DNA of 12,787 bases, taken from positions 1 to 12,787 of the forward strand of contig JAIKZT010000093.1 in NCBI GenBank assembly GCA_024682015.1, written 5' to 3'. Under the pieces are notes generated by a model. That model was given only the letters and a program-made list of their open reading frames with translations. It did not search any database and had not been told where the DNA came from. Both the position numbers and the translations under genes were made by a program. Source of the DNA: Clostridia bacterium (GTDB lineage: Bacteria; Bacillota; Clostridia; Peptostreptococcales; Anaerovoracaceae). Below, in pieces: positions 5,926 to 12,787 of the stretch. Positions within the stretch are counted from its first letter, which is position 1. Each line of letters starts with the position of its first letter.

Positions 5926-5927
5926 CT
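5911..5927 (+). promoter_or_regulatory. Sigma-54 promoter of the peptide transporter operon
   Basis: TTGGCACGGTACTTGCT matches the sigma-54 consensus TGGCACG-N4-TTGC throughout, with the -24 GG and -12 GC exactly ten bases apart. Transcription should start near 5938, about 52 bases before the binding-protein start. The opposite strand of the surrounding inverted repeat lacks the GG and GC pairs, so the promoter points only to the right. Confidence 0.9.
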
Positions 5928-5939
5928 TATTATGCATAG

Positions 5940-5960
5940 CGTAAAGCAAAAGGCTTTATG
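5940..5960 (+). promoter_or_regulatory. Hairpin at the predicted 5' end of the transporter mRNA
   Basis: CGTAAAGC (5940-5947) pairs with GCTTTATG (5953-5960) around a five-base loop, with one G-U pair. It begins about two bases after the expected start site. Stems at the very 5' end often protect transcripts from decay. Confidence 0.5.
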
Positions 5961-5989
5961 TGTTGTATGTATTGATTTAGGAGGAAAAC

Positions 5990-7588
5990 ATGAAGAAGAT
6001 TTTAGCATTGCTTCTCGCGCTGGCCATGGTCTTCTCCCTGGCTGCCTGCACCAGCAGCAACGAGCCTGCCCAGCCTGCAGAACCGGCTGGACCGACAGAG
6101 CCGGCTGGCACGGAACCCGCGCAGACGGCGTCCGAGCCGCGTTACAAGGAGGAGATCGTCATCGCTATGGCGGATGAGTTCACCACCATCGATCCCATGG
6201 AGACGAGCGCGGAGACCAACCAGATCGTTCAGGACTGCACCCACGATCTGCTGACCGACACCAACCTCGATACCATGCAGAATGAAGGCGAGCTTGTCGA
6301 CCATTGGGAAATGATCGATCCGTCTCACTGGACCTTCACCCTGAAGTCCGGTGTGAAGTTCCACGATGGCACCACCCTCGACACCGAGGACGTTTACTTC
6401 ACCCTGATGGAGAGAGCTCCGCAGCACTCCATCACCGCCAAGTACGCCTCCATGTTCACCATCGAGATCGTGGACGACCTCACGTTCAATGTGGAGCTGT
6501 TCCAGCCGGATGTAGACTTCAACTACGTCTTTGCTGCCAACACGCTGGCCATTCTGTCCAAGGAAGCATTTGAGACCATGCCTGAGGAAGAGGCTGTCAA
6601 GATCGGTACCGGCCCCTGGATGTTCGAAGACTTCGTATCCGGCGACTATGTATCCCTTGTCCGCTTCGAGGACTGCACGCTGTATCCGGTTCCCAACACC
6701 AAGAGACTCGTTTTCAAGATGATCCCCGAGGCATCCGCCCGTATGATCGCTCTTGAGAACGGCGAAGTGGACGTCATCATGACGCCGAATGCCACCGACT
6801 ATAACAGACTGATCGAAGATCCCAACCTGCAGCTGATCACCGAGACCGGCCGCGGACAGCACATGGTCGGATTCAACCTCGAGAATCCCGATTCCATCGT
6901 CACGAACCAGAAGTTCAGACTTGCGGTTGCCAAGGGCATCGACAAGGAGGAGATGGTCCTGGCTGCCTGGGACGGCTACGCCATTCCGTCCACGAACATT
7001 CACTGCCGCGACATGGGCTACTATCACGATATTGAGGGTATCCCCTACGATCCGGAAGGAGCTCAGGCGCTGTTCGATGAGATCGGCGCGACCGGCAAGA
7101 CGATTCACCTCGTCACATCCGATGCTGCCCACAGAACGAAGATGGCCAACAACCTGCAGGCCCAGATGTCCAAGTACGGCATCACCATCGATATCGAGAT
7201 CATGCAGGGCGCGGCTCTGACGGAGCTGCTCTCCAGCGACGGCCACACCAACGGAGTCGAGATGTTTATCGCGTCCTGGACGCCGGGCAAGAACGCGGAC
7301 TACATGTACCGCAACACCATGACCACCGGCGCGGGCCGCAACTACGCAAGCCTTGAGGTACCCGAGATCGATGCTATGATCGATGCCGCAGCCGGCGAAG
7401 TGGATCCGGCCAAGAGAGATCAGCTCTATCTCGACCTGCAGAATTATCTCACCTGCGAAGTCATCCCCTGGGTGCCCATCGCACAGGCTACGCTCACATT
7501 CGGAGCTGCCGCTGATGTCACCGGCGCCAAGATCCACCCGGCTCTCGTCCACCAGTTCAAGGAAGTCGAAAGACTTGTCAGCGACTAA
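5990..7588 (+). CDS. Peptide ABC transporter substrate-binding lipoprotein (family 5)
   Basis: A 532-aa protein, normal length for family 5 binding proteins of the dipeptide/oligopeptide type. AGGAGG (5979-5984) lies five bases before the ATG. A lipoprotein signal ends in the lipobox LAAC with Cys20, the expected lipid anchor on the outer face of the membrane. A low-complexity linker rich in Pro, Glu and Ala follows (about 21-50). The mature domain has the hallmarks of the family: IVIAMADEFTTIDPME, then HWTFTLKSGVKFHDGT, then the NQKFRLAVAKGIDKEEM stretch. It should capture peptides and hand them to the two permeases encoded next. It is first in the sigma-54-driven operon. A 98-base gap with a hairpin separates it from the permease gene, probably allowing more binding protein than membrane subunits. 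The exact substrate (dipeptide, oligopeptide or another solute such as nickel) cannot be read from the sequence. Confidence 0.93.
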   Translation: MKKILALLLALAMVFSLAACTSSNEPAQPAEPAGPTEPAGTEPAQTASEPRYKEEIVIAMADEFTTIDPMETSAETNQIVQDCTHDLLTDTNLDTMQNEGELVDHWEMIDPSHWTFTLKSGVKFHDGTTLDTEDVYFTLMERAPQHSITAKYASMFTIEIVDDLTFNVELFQPDVDFNYVFAANTLAILSKEAFETMPEEEAVKIGTGPWMFEDFVSGDYVSLVRFEDCTLYPVPNTKRLVFKMIPEASARMIALENGEVDVIMTPNATDYNRLIEDPNLQLITETGRGQHMVGFNLENPDSIVTNQKFRLAVAKGIDKEEMVLAAWDGYAIPSTNIHCRDMGYYHDIEGIPYDPEGAQALFDEIGATGKTIHLVTSDAAHRTKMANNLQAQMSKYGITIDIEIMQGAALTELLSSDGHTNGVEMFIASWTPGKNADYMYRNTMTTGAGRNYASLEVPEIDAMIDAAAGEVDPAKRDQLYLDLQNYLTCEVIPWVPIAQATLTFGAAADVTGAKIHPALVHQFKEVERLVSD

Positions 7589-7631
7589 GACGGAGGCCGC
7601 ACACTAGACTATCTGTAAATCAAACTCATTT

Positions 7632-7666
7632 GGGAGCTCCCGTTGCTCTTGCGGCGGGAGCTTCCC
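7632..7666 (+). promoter_or_regulatory. Intercistronic hairpin after the binding-protein gene
   Basis: GGGAGCTCCCG (7632-7642) pairs with CGGGAGCTTCCC (7655-7666), leaving one bulged T, around a 12-base loop. No T tract follows. Such stems after binding-protein genes commonly block 3' decay and give partial termination, raising the binding protein over the permeases. Confidence 0.65.
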
Positions 7667-7686
7667 TGCAAAGATAGGAGGGTCTT

Positions 7687-8619
7687 ATGGGACGATACGT
7701 CATCAAGCGCCTGCTCATGATGATCCCGGTCCTCATCTGCGTTTCCTTCGTCGTCTATTTTCTCATGGACCTGGCTCCCGGCGATATCATCGCCTCTATG
7801 GCCCCGCCGGATGCGACTCCGGAACAGATTGAGCTCATGAGAGAAGAACTGGGCATGAACGGGACCGTATTTCATCGCTATTTCCGGTATCTAAAGGGTC
7901 TGCTTCGCCTTGATCTGGGGCAATCTCTGTCACAGAAAAGACCTGTGGCGGATATTTTCTTTGAAAGGCTGCCGCGGACCATGGAGCTTGCTTTCGGCAG
8001 CATTTTCGTCGCGCTGTTGATAGCCATACCACTCGGTATCGCCGCGGCCACCCACCACAGGACCTGGCTCGACGGCGTTTCCATGACCACATCCATGATC
8101 GGTGTGTCCATGCCGAATTTCTGGTTCGGCCTGCTGCTGATCATCGCATTCTCGCTGCACCATAAGTGGTTCCCGTCGTACGGCGCGGACCTGGGCCTGA
8201 AATCCCTTGTTCTGCCGGCGATCACGCTTGGCACGGAACAGGCCGGTACGCTGACGCGCATCACGCGTTCCTCCATGCTGGAAGTGATCCGCCAGGACTA
8301 TCTGCGGACCGCACGGGCTAAAGGCGTGTCGGAAAAGATGGTCATTCGCAAACATGCCCTGAAGAACGCGCTCATCCCCATCCTGACCGTTCTCGGCTCC
8401 ACGCTCGGCAACGCCTTTGGCGGAGCGGTCACGACGGAAGCCATCTTCGCATGGCCGGGCGTCGGCCGGCTCACGGTTATGGCGGTGAACTCGCGGGATC
8501 CGAACCTTGCCTGCGGCTGCATCATCATGTTCTCGCTGCTGCTGAACGTTACGCTTTTGGTCGTCGACATCGCCTATGCCTATGTAGATCCGCGCATCAA
8601 GGCGCACTATGCGAAGTAA
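7687..8619 (+). CDS. dppB: Peptide ABC transporter permease, DppB/OppB type
   Basis: A 310-aa inner-membrane subunit, full length for the DppB/OppB family. It starts at an ATG four bases after AGGAGGG (7676-7682). The N-terminus has the typical first membrane helix followed by MDLAPGD (residues 9-33), then a soluble loop, and about five further hydrophobic segments (about 101-121, 132-157, 172-190, 229-250 and 276-298). The cytoplasmic coupling loop that contacts the ATPases is visible at about 206-228 (YLRTARAKGVSEKMVIRKHA). The end EAIFAWPGVGRL and the closing VDPRIKAHYAK are also characteristic. It should form the translocation channel with the DppC-type protein encoded 11 bases downstream. 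Nothing appears truncated. It is annotated by family; whether di- or longer peptides are carried is not evident. Confidence 0.95.
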   Translation: MGRYVIKRLLMMIPVLICVSFVVYFLMDLAPGDIIASMAPPDATPEQIELMREELGMNGTVFHRYFRYLKGLLRLDLGQSLSQKRPVADIFFERLPRTMELAFGSIFVALLIAIPLGIAAATHHRTWLDGVSMTTSMIGVSMPNFWFGLLLIIAFSLHHKWFPSYGADLGLKSLVLPAITLGTEQAGTLTRITRSSMLEVIRQDYLRTARAKGVSEKMVIRKHALKNALIPILTVLGSTLGNAFGGAVTTEAIFAWPGVGRLTVMAVNSRDPNLACGCIIMFSLLLNVTLLVVDIAYAYVDPRIKAHYAK

Positions 8620-8630
8620 GGGGGAGTATC

Positions 8631-9527
<897 letters not shown>

Positions 9528-9536
9528 GAGGCGGCC

Positions 9537-10535
9537 ATGGACAAAGATTTGATACTTGATCTGAAGAATCTCGTGGTTCGCTTTGAGACGGAGGACGGTA
9601 TCGTTCACGCGGTAAACGGTATCGATCTGGAGATCGAACGGGGCCACGCCATCGGCCTTGTGGGCGAGACCGGCGCCGGTAAAACGACCACGGCCTTATC
9701 GCTTTTGCGCCTTGTTCCCAAGCCTCCCGGAGTCGTGGAGTGCAGCAAGATGGAATTGGACGGCAAAGACGTGCTGAACATGTCCGTCAGGGAGCTGGAG
9801 CAGACTCGCGGCAAGGATATATCCATGATCTTCCAGGATCCGATGACCGCGCTCAACCCTGTTTTCAGCGTGGGCGAACAGATCGCGGAAGCTATCCTGC
9901 TGCACGAGAACGTCTCCAAGGCGGAGTCCATGAAACGGGCAATCGGCATGCTGGAGCTCGTCGGCATACCCGCGGAACGCGCATACGACTTTCCGCACGA
10001 GTTTTCCGGCGGCATGAAACAGCGCGTCGTCATCGCGATCGCATTGGCGTGTCACCCGCAGCTTCTGATCGCGGATGAACCCACCACAGCCCTGGACGTG
10101 ACCATCCAGGCGCAGGTCCTGGATCTGATGCGCAGGCTGCGTGAGCAGTATAAGACTTCTCTGATCATGATCACGCACGATCTGGGCATCGTTGCGGAGA
10201 TCTGCGACGAGGTTGCCGTCATGTACGCGGGTAAGATCATCGAAAGGGGAACGCTGCAGGACGTGTTCAATCGGACGAAGCATCCCTACACGGAAGGGCT
10301 TTTCAACTCGATTCCCAACATCAACGACCGCAAGGCCATGCTGACGCCCATCAAGGGCATGATGCCGGATCCGACGAACCTGCCGGAGGGCTGCGCGTTC
10401 GAGCCAAGATGTCCTTACGCGGGAGAGGATTGCAAGCGTCCTCAGGCGAAACGGGATATCTCGGAAACCCACAGCGTCCTGTGCTGCGCTTATGACAGGC
10501 CGGGATTCCATATTGACCGAAAGGAGAGAAGCTGA
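9537..10535 (+). CDS. dppD: Peptide ABC transporter ATP-binding protein, DppD/OppD type
   Basis: A 332-aa cytoplasmic ATPase with an AGGAGG site (9526-9531) that includes the last bases of the previous stop codon. Motifs in order are Walker A GETGAGKT (43-50), Q-loop Gln100 in IFQDPMTALNP, an intact signature FSGGM (156-160), Walker B LLIADE (176-181) and the switch His214 (MITHDL). The C-terminal oligopeptide-transporter domain has the usual cysteines (Cys286, Cys292, Cys299 and a Cys316-Cys317 pair); related proteins can carry an iron-sulphur cluster there. It should dimerise with the DppF-type ATPase to drive peptide import. The reading frame overlaps the next gene by one base (TGATG), a sign of coupled translation. 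The length is normal for the family. Confidence 0.95.
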   Translation: MDKDLILDLKNLVVRFETEDGIVHAVNGIDLEIERGHAIGLVGETGAGKTTTALSLLRLVPKPPGVVECSKMELDGKDVLNMSVRELEQTRGKDISMIFQDPMTALNPVFSVGEQIAEAILLHENVSKAESMKRAIGMLELVGIPAERAYDFPHEFSGGMKQRVVIAIALACHPQLLIADEPTTALDVTIQAQVLDLMRRLREQYKTSLIMITHDLGIVAEICDEVAVMYAGKIIERGTLQDVFNRTKHPYTEGLFNSIPNINDRKAMLTPIKGMMPDPTNLPEGCAFEPRCPYAGEDCKRPQAKRDISETHSVLCCAYDRPGFHIDRKERS

Positions 10536-11497
10536 TGGCTGACGTGATTCTTGAGGTCAAAGACCTGAAGAAGTATTTTAAAACCAAGAGCGGCATGCTG
10601 CACGCGGTGGACGGCATCAGTTTTTCCATCGAGCGCGGTAAAACGCTTGGACTTGTAGGCGAGTCCGGCTGCGGAAAGTCTACGACCGGCCGTGCTATTC
10701 TAAGGCTCATCGAGCCGACGGCAGGGCAGGTCCTGTTCGAGGGCAAGGATGTGAGCAAGCTCAGCCGGCATCAGCTGCGGCTTGCCCGCAAGGACATGCA
10801 GCTGATCTTTCAGGATCCGTTCTCTTCGCTGGATCCGCGCAAGACCGTGGCCCAGCTGATCGCGGAGCCCATCGTTGTCAACAGGATCATAACGGATAAG
10901 AAAAAGCTGGATGAAAGAGTCGCGGAGCTGATGTATACCGTCGGCCTTGCGCCCCGGCTGTTCAACTCCTATCCGCACGAGCTGGATGGCGGGCGCAGAC
11001 AGCGCATAGGGATCGCACGGGCACTGGCGCTTGAACCGAAGTTCATCGTCTGCGATGAGCCGGTCTCGGCATTGGATGTATCCATTCAGGCTCAGATCCT
11101 CAACCTTCTGAAGGAACTTCAGCAGGATATGGGCCTTACGTATATCTTTATTACGCACGATCTGTCCGTGGTCAACCACTTCTCGGACGACATCGCCGTC
11201 ATGTATCTGGGGCAGATCGTCGAGAAAGCGCCGTCCGTGGAGCTGTTCGATCATCCGCTGCATCCTTATACGGAAGCGCTGCTGTCCGCGATCCCCATTC
11301 CGGATCTCTCCGAGCGCAGGGAGCGCATCCTGATCAAGGGCGAGATCACTTCGCCCATCAATCCGCCCGACGAATGCAGGTTCTACAAGCGCTGCAATTA
11401 CGCGACGGACGCGTGCAGGAAGAATCCCCAGCTGCGGGAAGTAAAACCCGGCCATTTCGTGGCTTGCAACCGTTTGGAGGAGCTGAACAGGCTCTGA
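10535..11497 (+). CDS. dppF: Peptide ABC transporter ATP-binding protein, DppF/OppF type
   Basis: A 320-aa cytoplasmic ATPase whose ATG shares one base with the stop of the previous gene; AAGGAGA (10521-10527) is its ribosome binding site. Motifs are Walker A GESGCGKS (42-49), Q-loop Gln93 in IFQDPFSSLDP, Walker B FIVCDE (170-175) and switch His208 (FITHDL). The signature loop reads LDGGR (150-154) instead of LSGGQ, replacing the serine that normally contacts the ATP phosphate. I recall the same form in other clostridial peptide transporters, so it is probably a clade trait rather than damage. It implies two unequal ATP sites in the heterodimer with DppD. The C-terminal domain has Cys281, Cys287, Cys294 and Cys311. 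The dehydrogenase gene follows after 45 bases without a terminator. Confidence 0.95.
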   Translation: MADVILEVKDLKKYFKTKSGMLHAVDGISFSIERGKTLGLVGESGCGKSTTGRAILRLIEPTAGQVLFEGKDVSKLSRHQLRLARKDMQLIFQDPFSSLDPRKTVAQLIAEPIVVNRIITDKKKLDERVAELMYTVGLAPRLFNSYPHELDGGRRQRIGIARALALEPKFIVCDEPVSALDVSIQAQILNLLKELQQDMGLTYIFITHDLSVVNHFSDDIAVMYLGQIVEKAPSVELFDHPLHPYTEALLSAIPIPDLSERRERILIKGEITSPINPPDECRFYKRCNYATDACRKNPQLREVKPGHFVACNRLEELNRL

Positions 11498-11542
11498 TCC
11501 ATAGAGAAGTACACCATGAGATTTCAGGAGGAACAAAACAAA

Positions 11543-12709
11543 ATGGTATTCGGAATCTTAAAAGACATTAAGGAAGGCGAATTCAGAGTGATCTGCACGC
11601 CGGCGGAAGTGGAGTCCATCGTAGCGGCAGGCCACAAGGTCCTGGCCCAGCACGATTGCGGTAAAGGCGCCGGCTTCCCCGACGAAAAGTACGCCGCGGC
11701 GGGCGCCGAGATCGTGGAAACGATGGAGGAGATGTACCAGCGCAGCGACTTTATCGCCAAGGTCAAGGAGTTTGAACCCTGCGAATTCGATCTGATCCGC
11801 GAAGATCAGATCATCCTGGGCTGCATCCATCCGGCTGGCCATCCCGAGGAAGTGGACGCGCTGCTGAAGTCCAAGTGCATCGCCTTTACGGCGGAGGATT
11901 GCCACCGCTACGGTTCTCCCAACTGCGAAGCGGCGGGCAAGCAGGGCGCGCTGTTCGGCCTGGAATCCATGCTGACGATCAACGGCGGCAAGGGCAAGTG
12001 GGTCGGCGGCTTCGCGGGCGCTCCCCGCATGAACGTGCTGATCCTGGGCTGCGGCGCCGTGGGCAAGGGCTCGCTGGAAGTGCTGTACGCGCTGGGTGCG
12101 AACTGCACGGTGATGGATATCAATGTGGGGATCCTGCGCAACATCGGATTCGAATACGACAACCGCATCTCGACGATGTACTGCAACAAGGAGAACATCG
12201 CGCGGGTGCTGCCGCAGATGGACATGGTCATCAACGCGGTGAAGTGGCCGAAACAGCGCAAGGACTTCCTGATCGACAAGGAAATGCTGAAGCTGATGGA
12301 GCCGGGCAGCGTGCTGGTGGACATCTCCAACGACGATCCGGGCGCGATCGAATCGTCCCACGAAACGCATCACGACAATCCGCGGTACGTGGTGAACGGG
12401 GTGGTGCACTTCTGCGTATCGAACATTCCGGGCGCGGTGGCGCACTCCACGTCCGTGTCCTATGCGGGCGAAATGCTGCCGTTCATCCTGAGCATCCTGA
12501 ACAAGGGCGTCGAGGAGACCTGCGTGGCGGACGGCTTCTACAGACGGTCGCTGACGATGTACAAGGGACTTCTGACCCATGAAGAGACCTCGGGCATCCA
12601 GGGCCGGCCCTGGATCCGTCCGGAGGACGTCTTAGGCATCGCGGACAGGAAGCTGGATCCGGCGCCTCCCGCCACGACGACCCGCTCGGATAACTTCTAC
12701 AAGCTCTAA
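11543..12709 (+). CDS. ald: Alanine dehydrogenase/PNT family dehydrogenase (copy 2, complete)
   Basis: A 388-aa cytoplasmic enzyme. The ATG at 11543 is preferred over 11516 because AGGAGG (11526-11531) lies before it and family members begin with a short VGILK-type strand. Residues known in alanine dehydrogenase fall at matching positions: Arg15 (EFRVICTP), Lys75 (AKVKE) and His96 (GCIHPAG). The NAD-binding fold follows (VLILGCGAVGKG, about 165-176, with acidic Asp192 in VMDIN), then Asp264 in DISNDDPG and NIPGAV near 294-299. The expected reaction is L-alanine plus NAD to pyruvate, ammonia and NADH, or the reverse. A proline-rich tail ends the protein. It lies 45 bases after the transporter ATPase gene with no terminator between, so it likely belongs to the same operon and uses alanine from imported peptides. 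Related enzymes acting on carboxyethyl amino acids or lysine-type substrates cannot be excluded. Confidence 0.85.
   Translation: MVFGILKDIKEGEFRVICTPAEVESIVAAGHKVLAQHDCGKGAGFPDEKYAAAGAEIVETMEEMYQRSDFIAKVKEFEPCEFDLIREDQIILGCIHPAGHPEEVDALLKSKCIAFTAEDCHRYGSPNCEAAGKQGALFGLESMLTINGGKGKWVGGFAGAPRMNVLILGCGAVGKGSLEVLYALGANCTVMDINVGILRNIGFEYDNRISTMYCNKENIARVLPQMDMVINAVKWPKQRKDFLIDKEMLKLMEPGSVLVDISNDDPGAIESSHETHHDNPRYVVNGVVHFCVSNIPGAVAHSTSVSYAGEMLPFILSILNKGVEETCVADGFYRRSLTMYKGLLTHEETSGIQGRPWIRPEDVLGIADRKLDPAPPATTTRSDNFYKL
11849..12709 (+). repeat. Direct repeat, copy 2 (dehydrogenase 3' region)
   Basis: This is the partner of 1-861, in the same orientation and without gaps. Divergence is uneven. By eye I counted 19 mismatches in the first 300 bases, 8 in the next 300 and 34 in the last 261. 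The longest identical runs are 80 bases (325-404 of copy 1) and 74 bases (418-491). Confidence 0.93.
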
Positions 12710-12720
12710 ACAATTGCTGG

Positions 12721-12760
12721 GGCAGGCCGCGATCCTTCCCATTTTGCGTCGCGGACTGCC
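12721..12760 (+). promoter_or_regulatory. Hairpin after dehydrogenase copy 2
   Basis: GGCAGGCCGCGA (12721-12732) pairs with TCGCGGACTGCC (12749-12760) with one mismatch, around a 16-base loop. No T tract follows, so full termination is unlikely. It may be an intercistronic stem before a further gene of the operon. Confidence 0.5.
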
Positions 12761-12776
12761 GGCTGAAAACGCGTTC

Positions 12777-12784
12777 AAAGGAGA
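12777..12784 (+). promoter_or_regulatory. Ribosome binding site of a gene starting beyond the window
   Basis: AAAGGAGA lies three bases before the end of the window, in the spacing expected for a start codon immediately downstream on the + strand. The operon may therefore continue past the dehydrogenase. Confidence 0.5.
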
Positions 12785-12787
12785 CCA

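Larger units (their letters stand above)
5749..5989 (+). other. Regulatory intergenic region of the transporter operon
   Basis: These 241 bases carry no gene. They contain the dyad cluster, the sigma-54 promoter inside an inverted repeat, a hairpin at the expected transcript start, and an AGGAGG site at 5979-5984 for the binding-protein gene. No classical terminator with a T tract follows the response regulator gene. The 12-bp hairpin at 5896-5925 is the only stem that might end that transcript. Confidence 0.8.

Noticed and set aside
6002..7552. Open frame of 516 codons on the minus strand opposite the binding-protein gene
   Set aside because: It is a shadow caused by the GC-biased third positions of a clear family 5 binding lipoprotein.
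11516..11542. Earlier in-frame ATG for dehydrogenase copy 2
   Set aside because: The strong AGGAGG lies after it, and family members begin at the equivalent of 11543.

Overview
The window looks like a chromosomal segment of an amino-acid- or peptide-using member of the Bacillota (Clostridia-like). The reasons are strong AGGAGG-type ribosome binding sites, a lipoprotein signal typical of Clostridia on the binding protein, a RelE/HigB-type toxin-antitoxin pair, and a D-aminopeptidase next to a peptide ABC transporter. The order and genus cannot be fixed from this sequence. Base composition is moderately GC-rich by eye, except for a conspicuously AT-rich island at about 1420-1700.

Layout. (1) 1-861: the 3' part of an alanine dehydrogenase family gene (+), ended by a strong hairpin terminator at 875-922. 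(2) 940-1423 (-): a small toxin-antitoxin operon. The antitoxin is intact, but the toxin seems to have lost its middle in frame, leaving 56 aa. A sigma-A promoter with an inverted repeat between its -35 and -10 lies at 1502-1530. (3) 1424-1750: AT-rich non-coding DNA with nested inverted repeats and a GC-rich UUCG-capped hairpin in the leader of the next gene. (4) 1751-2320 (+): an M55 D-aminopeptidase (DppA type) that also seems to lack an internal block, in frame. (5) 2415-5748 (+): a two-component pair. The histidine kinase has an extracytoplasmic solute-binding-type sensor domain, and the response regulator is an NtrC-type sigma-54 activator; the genes overlap by 29 bases. (6) 5749-5989: a 241-base control region with three GCAA-N3-TTGC dyads, a consensus sigma-54 promoter lying in a perfect 12-bp inverted repeat, and a short hairpin at the predicted 5' end of the transcript. 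(7) 5990-11497 (+): a peptide ABC transporter operon of binding lipoprotein, two permeases and two ATPases. (8) 11543-12709 (+): a complete alanine dehydrogenase family gene whose last 861 bases are a gap-free direct repeat of 1-861. (9) 12710-12787: a hairpin and a ribosome binding site for a gene starting just past the window.

Proposed working (inference). The kinase senses an extracellular amino acid or peptide with its solute-binding-type domain and phosphorylates the regulator. The regulator binds the dyad cluster and activates the sigma-54 promoter, which drives peptide import and, by read-through, a dehydrogenase that could deaminate alanine released from the peptides. A sequence matching the enhancer element at 11 of 12 bases overlaps the -35 region of the kinase promoter, so the circuit may regulate itself. 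I found no CRISPR array, tRNA, rRNA or transposase. The most notable observations are this sigma-54 circuit with its repeated site, the two neighbouring genes with in-frame internal losses, and the mosaic divergence between the two dehydrogenase copies.
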